Of a stretch of DNA of 51,536 bases, positions 9,481 through 17,348 are shown piece after piece (the first letter of the stretch is position 1; every line of letters starts with the position of its first letter). The translations under genes were made by a program, and so were the position numbers. Under the pieces are notes generated by a model. That model was not told the origin of the DNA. It saw nothing but the letters and a program-made list of their open reading frames with translations, and ran no database searches. The stretch lies in contig PIVU01000004.1 of assembly GCA_003354025.1 (NCBI GenBank), positions 1 to 51,536 of the forward strand, read 5' to 3'. This stretch comes from Nitrospirota bacterium. GTDB taxonomy: Bacteria; Nitrospirota; Thermodesulfovibrionia; UBA6902.

Positions 9481-10059
9481 TCATGCTTTATTTGATTTAT
9501 TCCAATATCTTCTTGAAACCATCATTACTCCCCCTGTTATAAAGAGTACATAACTTATCGGTTCGGGAGCTACTGGTGTGATTGAATCTCCATTGCGGAC
9601 TGCCCATGCCCATTTTTTTGTTGCTTTGGAGCTTGTGCCCTGATAGCCGGAGCTGTTCTTGAAATTAAACCTCCAGGCATTGTCGGCATCTTTCTCAGTG
9701 CCTGACCAGTAGATTGAAGGCTTCACATCAGTGAACAAACCCATGGAGCCTGATGATATGTTGTCAACAGAAAAAAGATGGCTCATTTCACTGCCGGTGC
9801 AACTGCTGCCGGAACATGATGTGGAAGTCGCTGGAAGTCTCCAGTCATCAAAGTCTTCATAAACCAGTCCGTCTGCCCATGTATAAGCATCGGCCCAGTA
9901 GAGTGTTGTGGGTGTCGGATTTGCATTCTGGATCCAGGTAATGTTTAGAACTGAATCATAGATGAGACCGTTTCCCCGGTCGAATAGTTCCGCATTAGAA
10001 GTGGTTGAGTAAAGCGTTGAACATAGTACTGCAATAAGTATACATGTATACCTTTTCAT
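9481..10059 (-). CDS. PEP-CTERM sorted exported protein with DUF1566-like domain
   Basis: A 192-aa exported protein. Residues 1-23 are a signal peptide ending SNA. The middle contains a DUF1566/Lcl-like fold (RGNGLIYDSVLNITWIQNA near 28; DDWRLPATS near 71; YWSGTE near 116; WAWAVRNG near 147). The C-terminus has the PEP-CTERM signal: APEP near 165, a hydrophobic stretch, then basic residues (RRYWNKSNK). Such proteins are processed by an exosortase and sent to the surface; the exosortase gene is not in this window. ATG is preceded by AGGA at good spacing. Confidence 0.88.
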   Translation of the reverse strand: MKRYTCILIAVLCSTLYSTTSNAELFDRGNGLIYDSVLNITWIQNANPTPTTLYWADAYTWADGLVYEDFDDWRLPATSTSCSGSSCTGSEMSHLFSVDNISSGSMGLFTDVKPSIYWSGTEKDADNAWRFNFKNSSGYQGTSSKATKKWAWAVRNGDSITPVAPEPISYVLFITGGVMMVSRRYWNKSNKA

Positions 10060-10698
10060 ACCTATCCTGCCTTTCGGTAAATGAGTTATTTGTTAGTAGG
10101 AAAATAACGGATGAATTACGTCTGATTTCCCATGTCCCCTAAAAATACAACTTAATGCACGCTTAATAAATAGCGTCTAAAGCATAAAAGTATTTTCCAT
10201 ACGTACCCCTGCCTTTCATATTAAGATAGATGCTAACGAGGAAATTGAAAGCTGAACTAGACTTGAATTTCCATGTCCCCAATGGATAAATAATAAATAA
10301 TAACTACACTATAATCAAGTCATAGTGTATTATTCTTAATTCTATGAATCAAAAGGCAATGCCCGATTCAGTAATTACACTGCCTGATATAATGCAATTA
10401 GGATGCCATTATTGAAGGAGGATTGCATCGGAATTAAGTTTTTTAAGAAATGATCCGTTAATAATATATAAACACCCAATTTAAAAGATAAATTAGTTGT
10501 GAGGTAACCATGTTTTGACACGTGATAGATTAGATTATGTGTTTGTTCAGGACAAGTAAAAGCGACTGCTGTCACTGTAACACTATGTGCAGCTTTTGTG
10601 CTGTCACATAAATATGTTACTCTTACTGTTATGGTATAGCATCTTTTAATTATGACAGTATAAGGTTCTGTTACACTTTAAAATGAGGAGAGTTGCTC
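10060..10698. other. 639-base intergenic region between divergent PEP-CTERM genes
   Basis: No credible gene is present; a 66-codon minus-strand frame lacks an RBS. Around 10200-10225 the minus strand carries GAAAGGCAGGGGTACGTATG, resembling the RBS/start region of the neighbouring PEP-CTERM gene but leading only to a seven-codon frame, perhaps a gene relic. ACACTAT (10306-10312) and ATAGTGT (10322-10328) form an inverted repeat. Close to the acetyltransferase, ACTGT-type repeats occur at 10574, 10625 and, inverted, 10655, with TGTTAC-type words nearby. They look like operator material. CATGTCCCC occurs twice (near 10132 and 10272). Confidence 0.4.
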
Positions 10699-11460
10699 AT
10701 GTCATTGACTGTTAGTATTGTGACAGATGAAAAGGATCTCAAAGCGATTTATAAACTGAGATATAAGGTATATTGCCAGGAGTGGGGATTTGATAAGCAT
10801 ATTAACCACTCCAAGGAAATTATTACCGATGCACACGATGAGCAGGCAATTCATTTTGCTGCCAGGGATGAGACCCGTAAAATTGTAGGTGCTATCATGC
10901 TCATTCAGAACTCATCGGAGGGATATCCTATTGAGAAGTTCTGTGAGTTGAATATTAATGCCGATGAGCTTCCACGGGACAAGCTGTGCGAAGTATCACG
11001 AATGGTTATTCACAGAGATTACAGGAGAAGAGCTGAAGATAAATATATATATGGTAATGATGAAGAGAGAAGGAGTATTGGCAGTTTTAATTTTCCTCAG
11101 CGTTATTCCGGCCACAGCACATTCTCCCGAAGGTCTGAAGACAAATACAAAAACAAGAGAAATGTGAAACGCTTAAATGAGTCGTACAGTGAAAGAAGAA
11201 GCAGGCATGAATTAGTCCTTAATCTATTTAAGGCCATATACAGGGAAAGCAAAAAAAGGGACATAACTCACTGGTATTCTTTTATGACAAAAGGGGTTTT
11301 GATATTGCTAAGCAGGTTTGGCTTTGCCTTTGAGGAGATCGGTGATCCCGTTGATTATCACGGAATTCGAACACCTTATTTGGGGGAAATTGCAAAAATC
11401 GAACAGGAATTACTTAATACAACTCCTGAATTATATGATGAATATACCAGAGATTTGTAA
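10699..11460 (+). CDS. PEP-CTERM/exosortase-system-associated acetyltransferase
   Basis: A 253-aa GNAT-like protein of the type found beside exosortase systems and distantly related to autoinducer synthase folds. Visible features are the N-terminal YKLRYKVYCQEWGF motif near residue 16, VGAIMLI near 61, and CEVSRMVIHRDYRRR near 95. A basic insert of about 50 residues rich in Arg, Ser and Lys follows (about 110-165). The ATG at 10699 is chosen over an in-frame TTG at 10693 because GAGGAG at 10685-10690 is correctly spaced only for the ATG. Its substrate is unknown; context points to exopolysaccharide or PEP-CTERM maturation. Confidence 0.82.
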   Translation: MSLTVSIVTDEKDLKAIYKLRYKVYCQEWGFDKHINHSKEIITDAHDEQAIHFAARDETRKIVGAIMLIQNSSEGYPIEKFCELNINADELPRDKLCEVSRMVIHRDYRRRAEDKYIYGNDEERRSIGSFNFPQRYSGHSTFSRRSEDKYKNKRNVKRLNESYSERRSRHELVLNLFKAIYRESKKRDITHWYSFMTKGVLILLSRFGFAFEEIGDPVDYHGIRTPYLGEIAKIEQELLNTTPELYDEYTRDL

Positions 11461-11486
11461 GTCTTATGATACTAGAGGGTGAAACA

Positions 11487-11546
11487 ATGGGCGTAGTTCG
11501 CAGGGGTCCTTCAATTTATAGATGCAGTGGGTCATATAATGTATGA
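11487..11546 (+). CDS. Possible 19-aa leader ORF overlapping the ATPase start
   Basis: A short frame opens at ATG 11487 behind GAGGGTG and stops with TGA at 11544-11546, overlapping the ATPase ATG at 11539. Its own RBS-like sequence is better than that of the ATPase, so it could serve for translational coupling. The peptide has no recognisable features and the call rests only on position. Confidence 0.25.
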   Translation: MGVVRRGPSIYRCSGSYNV

Positions 11547-12732
11547 AAAATATTTTTCTTTAAACCACAAGCCGTTTGAGTTAACGCCAAATCCTGATTA
11601 TTTGTTCCGGAGCACTACTCACAAAAAAGCTATTACGTATCTTGACTATGGAATAAAGGAGAAGATCGGGTTTATTCTGCTTACCGGTGAAGTTGGTTCT
11701 GGCAAAACGACTATTATCAGAAATCTCGTAAGAAATCTAACAGATTCAGTCAGGCTGTCAAGGGTAAATAACACGAAAGTGTCGTCAGTGCAGCTGATAT
11801 CAATGATAAATGAAGATTTCGGTATGGATGTAGAGGGTAAAAGCAAGACGAAGTTATTGAGCGATCTGAACTCTTTTCTGATTGAACAATATGCAAATGG
11901 AAAGCAGCCGATCCTGCTTATTGATGAGGCCCAGAATCTTTCTCCCGCACTCCTGGAGGAAATAAGATTGTTGTCTAATCTTGAGACTGACAGGGCAAAA
12001 TTACTGCAGATAATTCTCATTGGTCAGCCCGAGTTAAAGACGACATTAATGCTTCCTGAGCTTATTCAGCTTCGCCAGCGTATAAATATTAATTATCATA
12101 TTGCTCCCCTGTCTCTGGATGAAATTGCAGAATATATTAAACATCGTCTTACAATAGCCGGGAATGTAAATGCCATGGAGCTTAATAGTGAAATCCTGGA
12201 GCTTATCAATCACTTTAGCAGAGGAATACCAAGGCTCATTAATATACTGTGTGACTTCACGTTGCTGACGGCATTTGTTGAGGGCATTGAAAAGGTTGAT
12301 GTCGATATTGTGAGGGAAGTGACTAAAGACCTTGAATCGCGTGATTACTGGAATATCTCAACTCAGGACGTGCTTGAGACTGAAAGTAAAAGCAATGAGG
12401 ATGAGAAACTATCAAAGGTTGCCGGTGATCTTGCATTGAAAATTATTAATGTTGAAGGAGCAATTGAGCACATTGTTGAAGAAATGGCAGCAGTGAAAAG
12501 CAGGCTGGATGAAATTGAAGAAATAGTAACCGGTTCTACAGGGGCAGAGCTTGCGGGACAGGGAAATTTGCTTGCAGAGCGAGTTGAACAACTGGAAAAA
12601 CAACTTGCTGTTTTAAGTGAGGATAAACTAATAACCGGTCCGGAGAAGGCTGCTGAAAAACCTGTTGCTGAAGAGCTTGGTTATATAAAAAATCTCATAA
12701 ACGATATTGATCACAAACTGAAAAAGATATGA
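11539..12732 (+). CDS. XrtA/PEP-CTERM-associated ExeA-like AAA ATPase
   Basis: This 397-aa ATPase starts MYEKYFSLNHKPFELTPNP, the usual N-terminus of the exosortase-linked GspA/ExeA-like family. Walker A is GEVGSGKTT near residue 47 and Walker B is LLIDEAQ near 125, with a second-region-of-homology arginine zone near 187. The C-terminal third is rich in Glu and Lys and predicted coiled coil (about 285-397). An in-frame GTG at 11527 is possible but would add four atypical residues. Members occur with exopolysaccharide assembly and exosortase genes; the likely role is energising or organising polymer export. Confidence 0.85.
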   Translation: MYEKYFSLNHKPFELTPNPDYLFRSTTHKKAITYLDYGIKEKIGFILLTGEVGSGKTTIIRNLVRNLTDSVRLSRVNNTKVSSVQLISMINEDFGMDVEGKSKTKLLSDLNSFLIEQYANGKQPILLIDEAQNLSPALLEEIRLLSNLETDRAKLLQIILIGQPELKTTLMLPELIQLRQRININYHIAPLSLDEIAEYIKHRLTIAGNVNAMELNSEILELINHFSRGIPRLINILCDFTLLTAFVEGIEKVDVDIVREVTKDLESRDYWNISTQDVLETESKSNEDEKLSKVAGDLALKIINVEGAIEHIVEEMAAVKSRLDEIEEIVTGSTGAELAGQGNLLAERVEQLEKQLAVLSEDKLITGPEKAAEKPVAEELGYIKNLINDIDHKLKKI

Positions 12733-12802
12733 TGCCAATCTGTCCTCTATCCTGTCTCTGCTGATAATCTTACGTAGCCTGCATAGTGATTGTGTATAGG
12801 CG

Positions 12803-13210
12803 TCAGGCTTCACTGGTGTCTTCTATGTACCTTGATATTTCACCTGAAGGGTCACTTTCATTACCTGCTTTGTCATATGCCGCTAGCCGGAAATAATATG
12901 TGCCCGGAGCAAGGTTGCTGAGATTTACGCTTGTAACACTACCTACATCCAGTTGATATTGATAGTCATTAGAAGATGTTCCATAGTATATTTTATATCC
13001 TGATAGATCTGTCAGTGGTGAGCCGTCCTCGTTTAACGTAGGTGCGTTCCATGACAGGGCGACGGATCCGCTGTATTCCAAGCTGTTAGAAATTTTCTCA
13101 TATTGAGTATTATTGCTGCTTCCACAGCCGAACGTTGTGGTAATGATGGCAAGTAATATGATGAGGACGATAAATTTATTGTAATGTGAGCTAACATATT
13201 TGATTTTCAT
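12803..13210 (-). CDS. Lipoprotein with a fibronectin type III domain
   Basis: The protein (135 aa from the ATG at 13210) has a hydrophobic signal and a lipobox-like TFGC near residue 29, followed by one FN3 domain. The domain (SWNAPTLNEDGSPL, GYKIYYGTSS, YYFRLAAYDKAGNES) is clearly related to the first FN3 module of the large protein at 17349-19793. The upstream in-frame ATG at 13225 lacks an RBS, whereas 13210 follows AGGA by five bases. It is probably an outer-membrane-anchored surface protein. It is convergent with the ATPase gene. Confidence 0.78.
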   Translation of the reverse strand: MKIKYVSSHYNKFIVLIILLAIITTTFGCGSSNNTQYEKISNSLEYSGSVALSWNAPTLNEDGSPLTDLSGYKIYYGTSSNDYQYQLDVGSVTSVNLSNLAPGTYYFRLAAYDKAGNESDPSGEISRYIEDTSEA

Positions 13211-13483
13211 AATAATCCTTTTCATTACTTATAACGACTAAGTTGTGTCATAACTTTAGTGGCTTATTTTTACCCTGTTATAACAAGCACTTACGTTTAT
13301 ATTGATTCCGTTTGACTCCCAGCTATAGGCAGTATATCAGCGAAATGTAAAGCAAAATGTGTGCCGGGTCACAAATGGAATGGAACTGCCCGGATTAAAA
13401 TGATTTAATGGTAACCGATACTCCTGGTCTTATTCAGTTGCATTGGAAACCCTTCAGTACGGGCAGGGAATTGATAGGGGAAT

Positions 13484-14845
13484 TCAGTCTTTTTTGAAAT
13501 CCTCGGGTTTGAGTTTATGCTTTTTCAGGAGGAGATAGAAATCAGCACGGTACTTGCCGGCTAATTCCGAGGCTTTACTGACATTTCCTTTTGTTGATTC
13601 AAGGAGATTAATCATGTAATTTCTCTCAAAACTGGCTTTTGCTTCTTTAAGAGATTGCAGTGGCTCAGGAAAGAGTCCGCAGGTTTGGAGTATGAGCTCC
13701 TGGGTGATCATGCTACTCTGCGTCATAGTCATTGCATACTCAATCGTATTCTCTAATTCACGAACATTACCGGGCCAATCATGCATTAATAGTTTCTGCA
13801 TTGCTCCAGGGGTTAGTCCGATCACCTCTTTATTCATTTTTGGGGCGATTTTGTTAATGAAGTGTTTTACTAGGGCCGGAATATCATCCTTTCTTTCACG
13901 CAGAGGGGGAAGATGAATTGGGACAACATGTACCCGGTAGTAAAGATCTTCACGGAAACGGCCCTCTTCAGTCTCAACTTTCAGATCACGATTTGTAGCG
14001 ACTATTACTCTGACGCTCACTTCAATTAATTTTTTGCCTCCTACTGGATAGAATTGCTGCTCCTGAAGTACACGGAGCATTTTTGCCTGGACAGACAGAG
14101 GCATGTTAGCCATTTCATCAAGAAAAATCGTGCCGTTGTGGGCTTCTGTGAAGAGGCCCTTTGTACTGCGTAATGCCCCGGTAAAGGCACCTTTCTCATA
14201 TCCAAACAATTCGCTCTCCAGAAGTGTTTCCGGAAGAGCAGCACAATTTATTGCAATAAAAGGCCCATCCTTTCTTGAGCTGGCAAGATGTACTGCCCTG
14301 GCAACAAGTTCTTTACCAGTACCGCTTTCTCCCTGAATGTAGACCGTTGAGTCTGATTGGGCAATAAGCGATACCTGCTTTAATATATTCAGCATTTTAT
14401 CGCTTCTGGCAATTATATTTGTAAAATTATATTTTTCGTTAAAAAGATATTTCAGTCTTTTGACTTCTCCTGTAAGCTTCCTGTTTTCGAGGGCTTTATC
14501 AATCTGAATAAGAAGCTCTCTGGGGTCAAAAGGCTTAGTTAAGTAATTGAAGGCCCCCTTTTGCATAGCTTCAACAGAACTCTCTATGGTCCCGTATGCG
14601 GTGAGTATAATGACCGGAATCTCAGGACTGATTTTAAGAATGTCCGCCATTAAAGAAATACCGTCCCCTTCGGCCAGCTGAAGGTCGATAATGGCGAGAT
14701 CAAATATATGCTCCCTGACAGCAGTTACTGCGTCATCTTCTCTCAGGGCGGTCACCACATCAAACTCTGCTGATTCCAGCCGCATCTTGATGACCTCAAG
14801 CAGATTGCTGTCATCATCCACTACTAATAATTTTCCTTTTGCCAT
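13484..14845 (-). CDS. Sigma54-dependent response regulator, GlrR/QseF-like
   Basis: A 453-aa NtrC-family activator. The receiver domain (1-120) has the acidic pair in VVDDD, the phospho-acceptor Asp in AIIDLQL near 53 and the conserved Lys in YLTKPFD near 104. The AAA+ domain has GESGTGKE near 170, an intact ESELFGYEKGAFTGA sigma54 contact loop and FLDEMANM Walker B. A Fis-like helix-turn-helix closes the protein. It lies downstream of the TPR lipoprotein and the histidine kinase in one operon, an order reminiscent of GlrK-QseG-GlrR. Targets are sigma54 promoters, not identified here. Confidence 0.9.
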   Translation of the reverse strand: MAKGKLLVVDDDSNLLEVIKMRLESAEFDVVTALREDDAVTAVREHIFDLAIIDLQLAEGDGISLMADILKISPEIPVIILTAYGTIESSVEAMQKGAFNYLTKPFDPRELLIQIDKALENRKLTGEVKRLKYLFNEKYNFTNIIARSDKMLNILKQVSLIAQSDSTVYIQGESGTGKELVARAVHLASSRKDGPFIAINCAALPETLLESELFGYEKGAFTGALRSTKGLFTEAHNGTIFLDEMANMPLSVQAKMLRVLQEQQFYPVGGKKLIEVSVRVIVATNRDLKVETEEGRFREDLYYRVHVVPIHLPPLRERKDDIPALVKHFINKIAPKMNKEVIGLTPGAMQKLLMHDWPGNVRELENTIEYAMTMTQSSMITQELILQTCGLFPEPLQSLKEAKASFERNYMINLLESTKGNVSKASELAGKYRADFYLLLKKHKLKPEDFKKD

Positions 14846-14850
14846 AATAA

Positions 14851-15606
14851 TTACCTTGCCATCTCTTTTTTCTTTTTTTCTATTTCAATGTCTACCTGCT
14901 TTGTCTGCTCAATAGCTCTTATGACACCCCTCCATATTTTAGCCTCTTCACTGTATGGGCTGTCTGGATACTCTTTTATCAGTCTTGAAAAATACTGAAG
15001 GGTTTTTTTGTAGCTTCTGGCAGGGTTTTCATAGTGAGCATAAATGAGAGCAATGTTATAGAGAGCTTTGTCCTTTGAAAGACCTTTGTCAGACAATGAC
15101 AGTATTTTATCGTTTGCCTTCAGCGCCACTGCGAAGTTGTTGTGGGTAATACCTTCTTTGGCGCGGATAAACTGATTTAATGCGTCGGCCTTTTCCTGAA
15201 GGCTTAATTGCATTTTGACTGATCTGTCCAAAATGGTTTCCCAGTTTTTTGATTGCTCGAGCAGGTCACTGTCCGGATAGTTTTGAATGAGCTGTCGGAA
15301 TAATATCTGCGCCTTGCCATAGTTCCTGTCCGGATTGCCATAGTGAGTGTGTATCATGGCAATATTGAAAAGAGCCTGGTCCCCTGGAGGCCCTTTGACG
15401 TATAGAGACAGCACCTTCCTGTTTTCCGTTATTGCACTGTTAAAATCTTTTTCTGCAAGCAGTTTTTCACTGCGAAGAAAGATTTCATTTGTATACCGTT
15501 TCCTGTGCATGTCATTAAGCGAAGCGCAGGAAAATGATAATAACAGGATTACAACGGTAATACAAAGGAAAATGTGGTTCCCTGATCTGATGTTTTTTCT
15601 ACCCAA
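14851..15606 (-). CDS. TPR lipoprotein, QseG-like
   Basis: This gene begins with TTG at 15606, immediately behind a strong GGAGG, and overlaps the end of the upstream kinase gene by 58 bases. The 251-aa product has a signal peptide with lipobox SFSC near residue 27. Two repeated halves follow, each with a TPR-like pattern (AITENRKVLSLYVKG and ALKANDKILSLSDKG, each ending FNIAMIHTHYGNP or YNIALIYAHYENP), then a Lys/Glu-rich tail. Position between a GlrK-like kinase and GlrR-like regulator suggests a periplasmic or outer-membrane accessory sensor similar to QseG, though sequence similarity cannot be checked here. Confidence 0.78.
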   Translation of the reverse strand: MGRKNIRSGNHIFLCITVVILLLSFSCASLNDMHRKRYTNEIFLRSEKLLAEKDFNSAITENRKVLSLYVKGPPGDQALFNIAMIHTHYGNPDRNYGKAQILFRQLIQNYPDSDLLEQSKNWETILDRSVKMQLSLQEKADALNQFIRAKEGITHNNFAVALKANDKILSLSDKGLSKDKALYNIALIYAHYENPARSYKKTLQYFSRLIKEYPDSPYSEEAKIWRGVIRAIEQTKQVDIEIEKKKKEMAR

Positions 15607-16982
15607 ACTTTTCCTCCATGGGAGTCTATAATATGTTTCACAATAAACAGCCCCAGGCCTGTGCCCTTATCTTTACTTTTGACTTTATAGTACTTGTTGA
15701 AAATCATATCTAGATTATCGGTTTTAATGCCCGAGCCTGTATCTGATATTGAAATTTTCAGTTCATTATCTGCCTTAACAGATATAGTTACTGTGCCGCC
15801 TCTGTCAGTGTATTTTATGGCATTCCCAAGCAGGTTTCTAAGTACATGAAGCATTCTGTCCCCATCTATCTTCACATGCGGAGGGCTGTCTATTATATCT
15901 CTTTTAACCGTTATTTGTTTAGTTTCAGCAAGGGGCTCCAGTTCACGTGTTACTTTATTAATTAATGAGGTAATATCTGATACAGTGAACGTATACAGCA
16001 TCATTCCTGCTTCCATCCTTGACAGGTCCAGGAGCGAATTGACAAGATTTATGAGACGAATGCATTCCTCGTTTATTATAGTCAGCAACCTTTTCTGTTT
16101 ACCTGCGGATTCATCTTCGCTCAGGCCTTCCAGTACGAGATTGCTTCCTTCTTTAATTGTTGTGAGAGGTGTGCGCAGTTCATGGGACATTAAAGAAAAA
16201 AAGTCAGACTTTAACTGGTCGACTTCTTCCAGTTGTGTACACATTAAATTAAAGGAATTTGCCAATTCACGTATCTCCGGAGGGGAACTTACATGCAGAG
16301 CATCACCGAAATTGCCGCAGGCGATCTCTTTTGTTTTGTTCTTGATAATGGATAGTGGCTTTGTGATTGTAATAGTAATAACTATAGATATGATCACTCC
16401 TGATATGAGGGAAATTAATCCTATAATTATTGCTACACTACTGGCATTGCCTTCAGCTTCTCCCAGTTTCTTTACTTTATTGTAAGTGCTGATTTGACTG
16501 TAGGTGTCCAGCTCTTTTAATTTACCCACTGTTTGATTTACAGCGTCTTCCTTTTCCTGCTTAAAAGTGTTTGCAGAATATTGCCTGCCCTTTTTTATAT
16601 TCGATACTTCTTCATTAATGAGATTATTATAGGCTTCATAACTTCTCTTAACATTATCCAGAATTACCTCTACTTCAGGAGAGCTTGAGAGTGCAGAAGT
16701 TGCTTTGAACTGTTTTTCAAAATTATCTCTGGCCAGCAGAAAATGTTTAAAGAGGCTCTTGTCTTTAATAATGATGTATTTTCTTTCATACCGCATCATT
16801 GACAGTAAATGGTCTGAGAGTTTCTGCCTGTGGTCAATTAACTGCGTGTCTACAGAAAGTATTGATTTTGAAATGTTTTCCAGCTGGCTAAGCTGAAATA
16901 TTGCATAAATGCTTACTGTCATAGCAAGCAGCAGTATTGCCAGGAATCCAATAGCAAGACGCTGGAAAATAGTTATGTTCAA
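15549..16982 (-). CDS. Membrane sensor histidine kinase, GlrK/QseE-like
   Basis: A 477-aa sensor kinase starting at TTG 16982 behind AAGGG. There are two membrane segments (about 8-30 and 182-207) enclosing a helical periplasmic sensor region of 150 residues. A HAMP segment follows, then the HisKA box FFSLMSHELRTPL near 262, the N box NLLGNAIKYTD near 386, and G boxes DTGSGI and GTGLGLF. Its 3' end overlaps the lipoprotein gene and the response regulator follows, so the three form a cotranscribed sensor module. The signal is unknown; the PEP-CTERM neighbourhood suggests envelope or surface status. The 16983-17260 upstream stretch shows no further gene. Confidence 0.9.
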   Translation of the reverse strand: MNITIFQRLAIGFLAILLLAMTVSIYAIFQLSQLENISKSILSVDTQLIDHRQKLSDHLLSMMRYERKYIIIKDKSLFKHFLLARDNFEKQFKATSALSSSPEVEVILDNVKRSYEAYNNLINEEVSNIKKGRQYSANTFKQEKEDAVNQTVGKLKELDTYSQISTYNKVKKLGEAEGNASSVAIIIGLISLISGVIISIVITITITKPLSIIKNKTKEIACGNFGDALHVSSPPEIRELANSFNLMCTQLEEVDQLKSDFFSLMSHELRTPLTTIKEGSNLVLEGLSEDESAGKQKRLLTIINEECIRLINLVNSLLDLSRMEAGMMLYTFTVSDITSLINKVTRELEPLAETKQITVKRDIIDSPPHVKIDGDRMLHVLRNLLGNAIKYTDRGGTVTISVKADNELKISISDTGSGIKTDNLDMIFNKYYKVKSKDKGTGLGLFIVKHIIDSHGGKVWVEKTSDQGTTFSFVLPL

Positions 16983-17260
16983 TATTGTGTATTCCCTTCT
17001 ATGTGTTGCTATAACTTACAGTAATATAAGCATATTCCGGATTATGTGATAGTATTATTACCAGTATGTACAACCTTTTAATTTGATTAGGTTATCCAGA
17101 CAAGATATTACAAGACACTATTATGCATATTTGAAATTATTATTAAAGTCATTGCCGGCAAGTGAGTAAGTTGGGTGGTGGAATGGGAATCAGCATGAAC
17201 CGCTAACTAGTTGAATCCATGTAATTTCAATGAGTTTGAATTGAGGTATGCTCTGCAAAA

Positions 17261-17306
17261 GCGGAAAAGCCGGACCACGAAGGCTGCTGCACTTTCGTGG
17301 TCCGGC
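17261..17306 (-). terminator. Intrinsic terminator of the FN3 adhesin gene
   Basis: GCCGGACCACGAA (17269-17281) pairs perfectly with TTCGTGGTCCGGC (17294-17306). Read on the minus strand the stem is followed by GCTTTTCC, a short T-run. It lies 43 bases beyond the stop codon of the gene ending at 17349. Confidence 0.8.
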
Positions 17307-17348
17307 TCCGGGACCCTGCCGTTAAGTATGGCTTTATTAAGATTATGC

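Noticed and set aside
10375-10575. 66-codon minus-strand frame in the PEP-CTERM intergenic region
   Set aside because: There is no RBS, the start context is poor and its composition resembles the AT-rich surroundings.
17261-17306. Large GC-rich palindrome as an insertion-sequence end or CRISPR unit
   Set aside because: It occurs once, lies just after a stop codon and is followed by a T-run, so it is best explained as a terminator.
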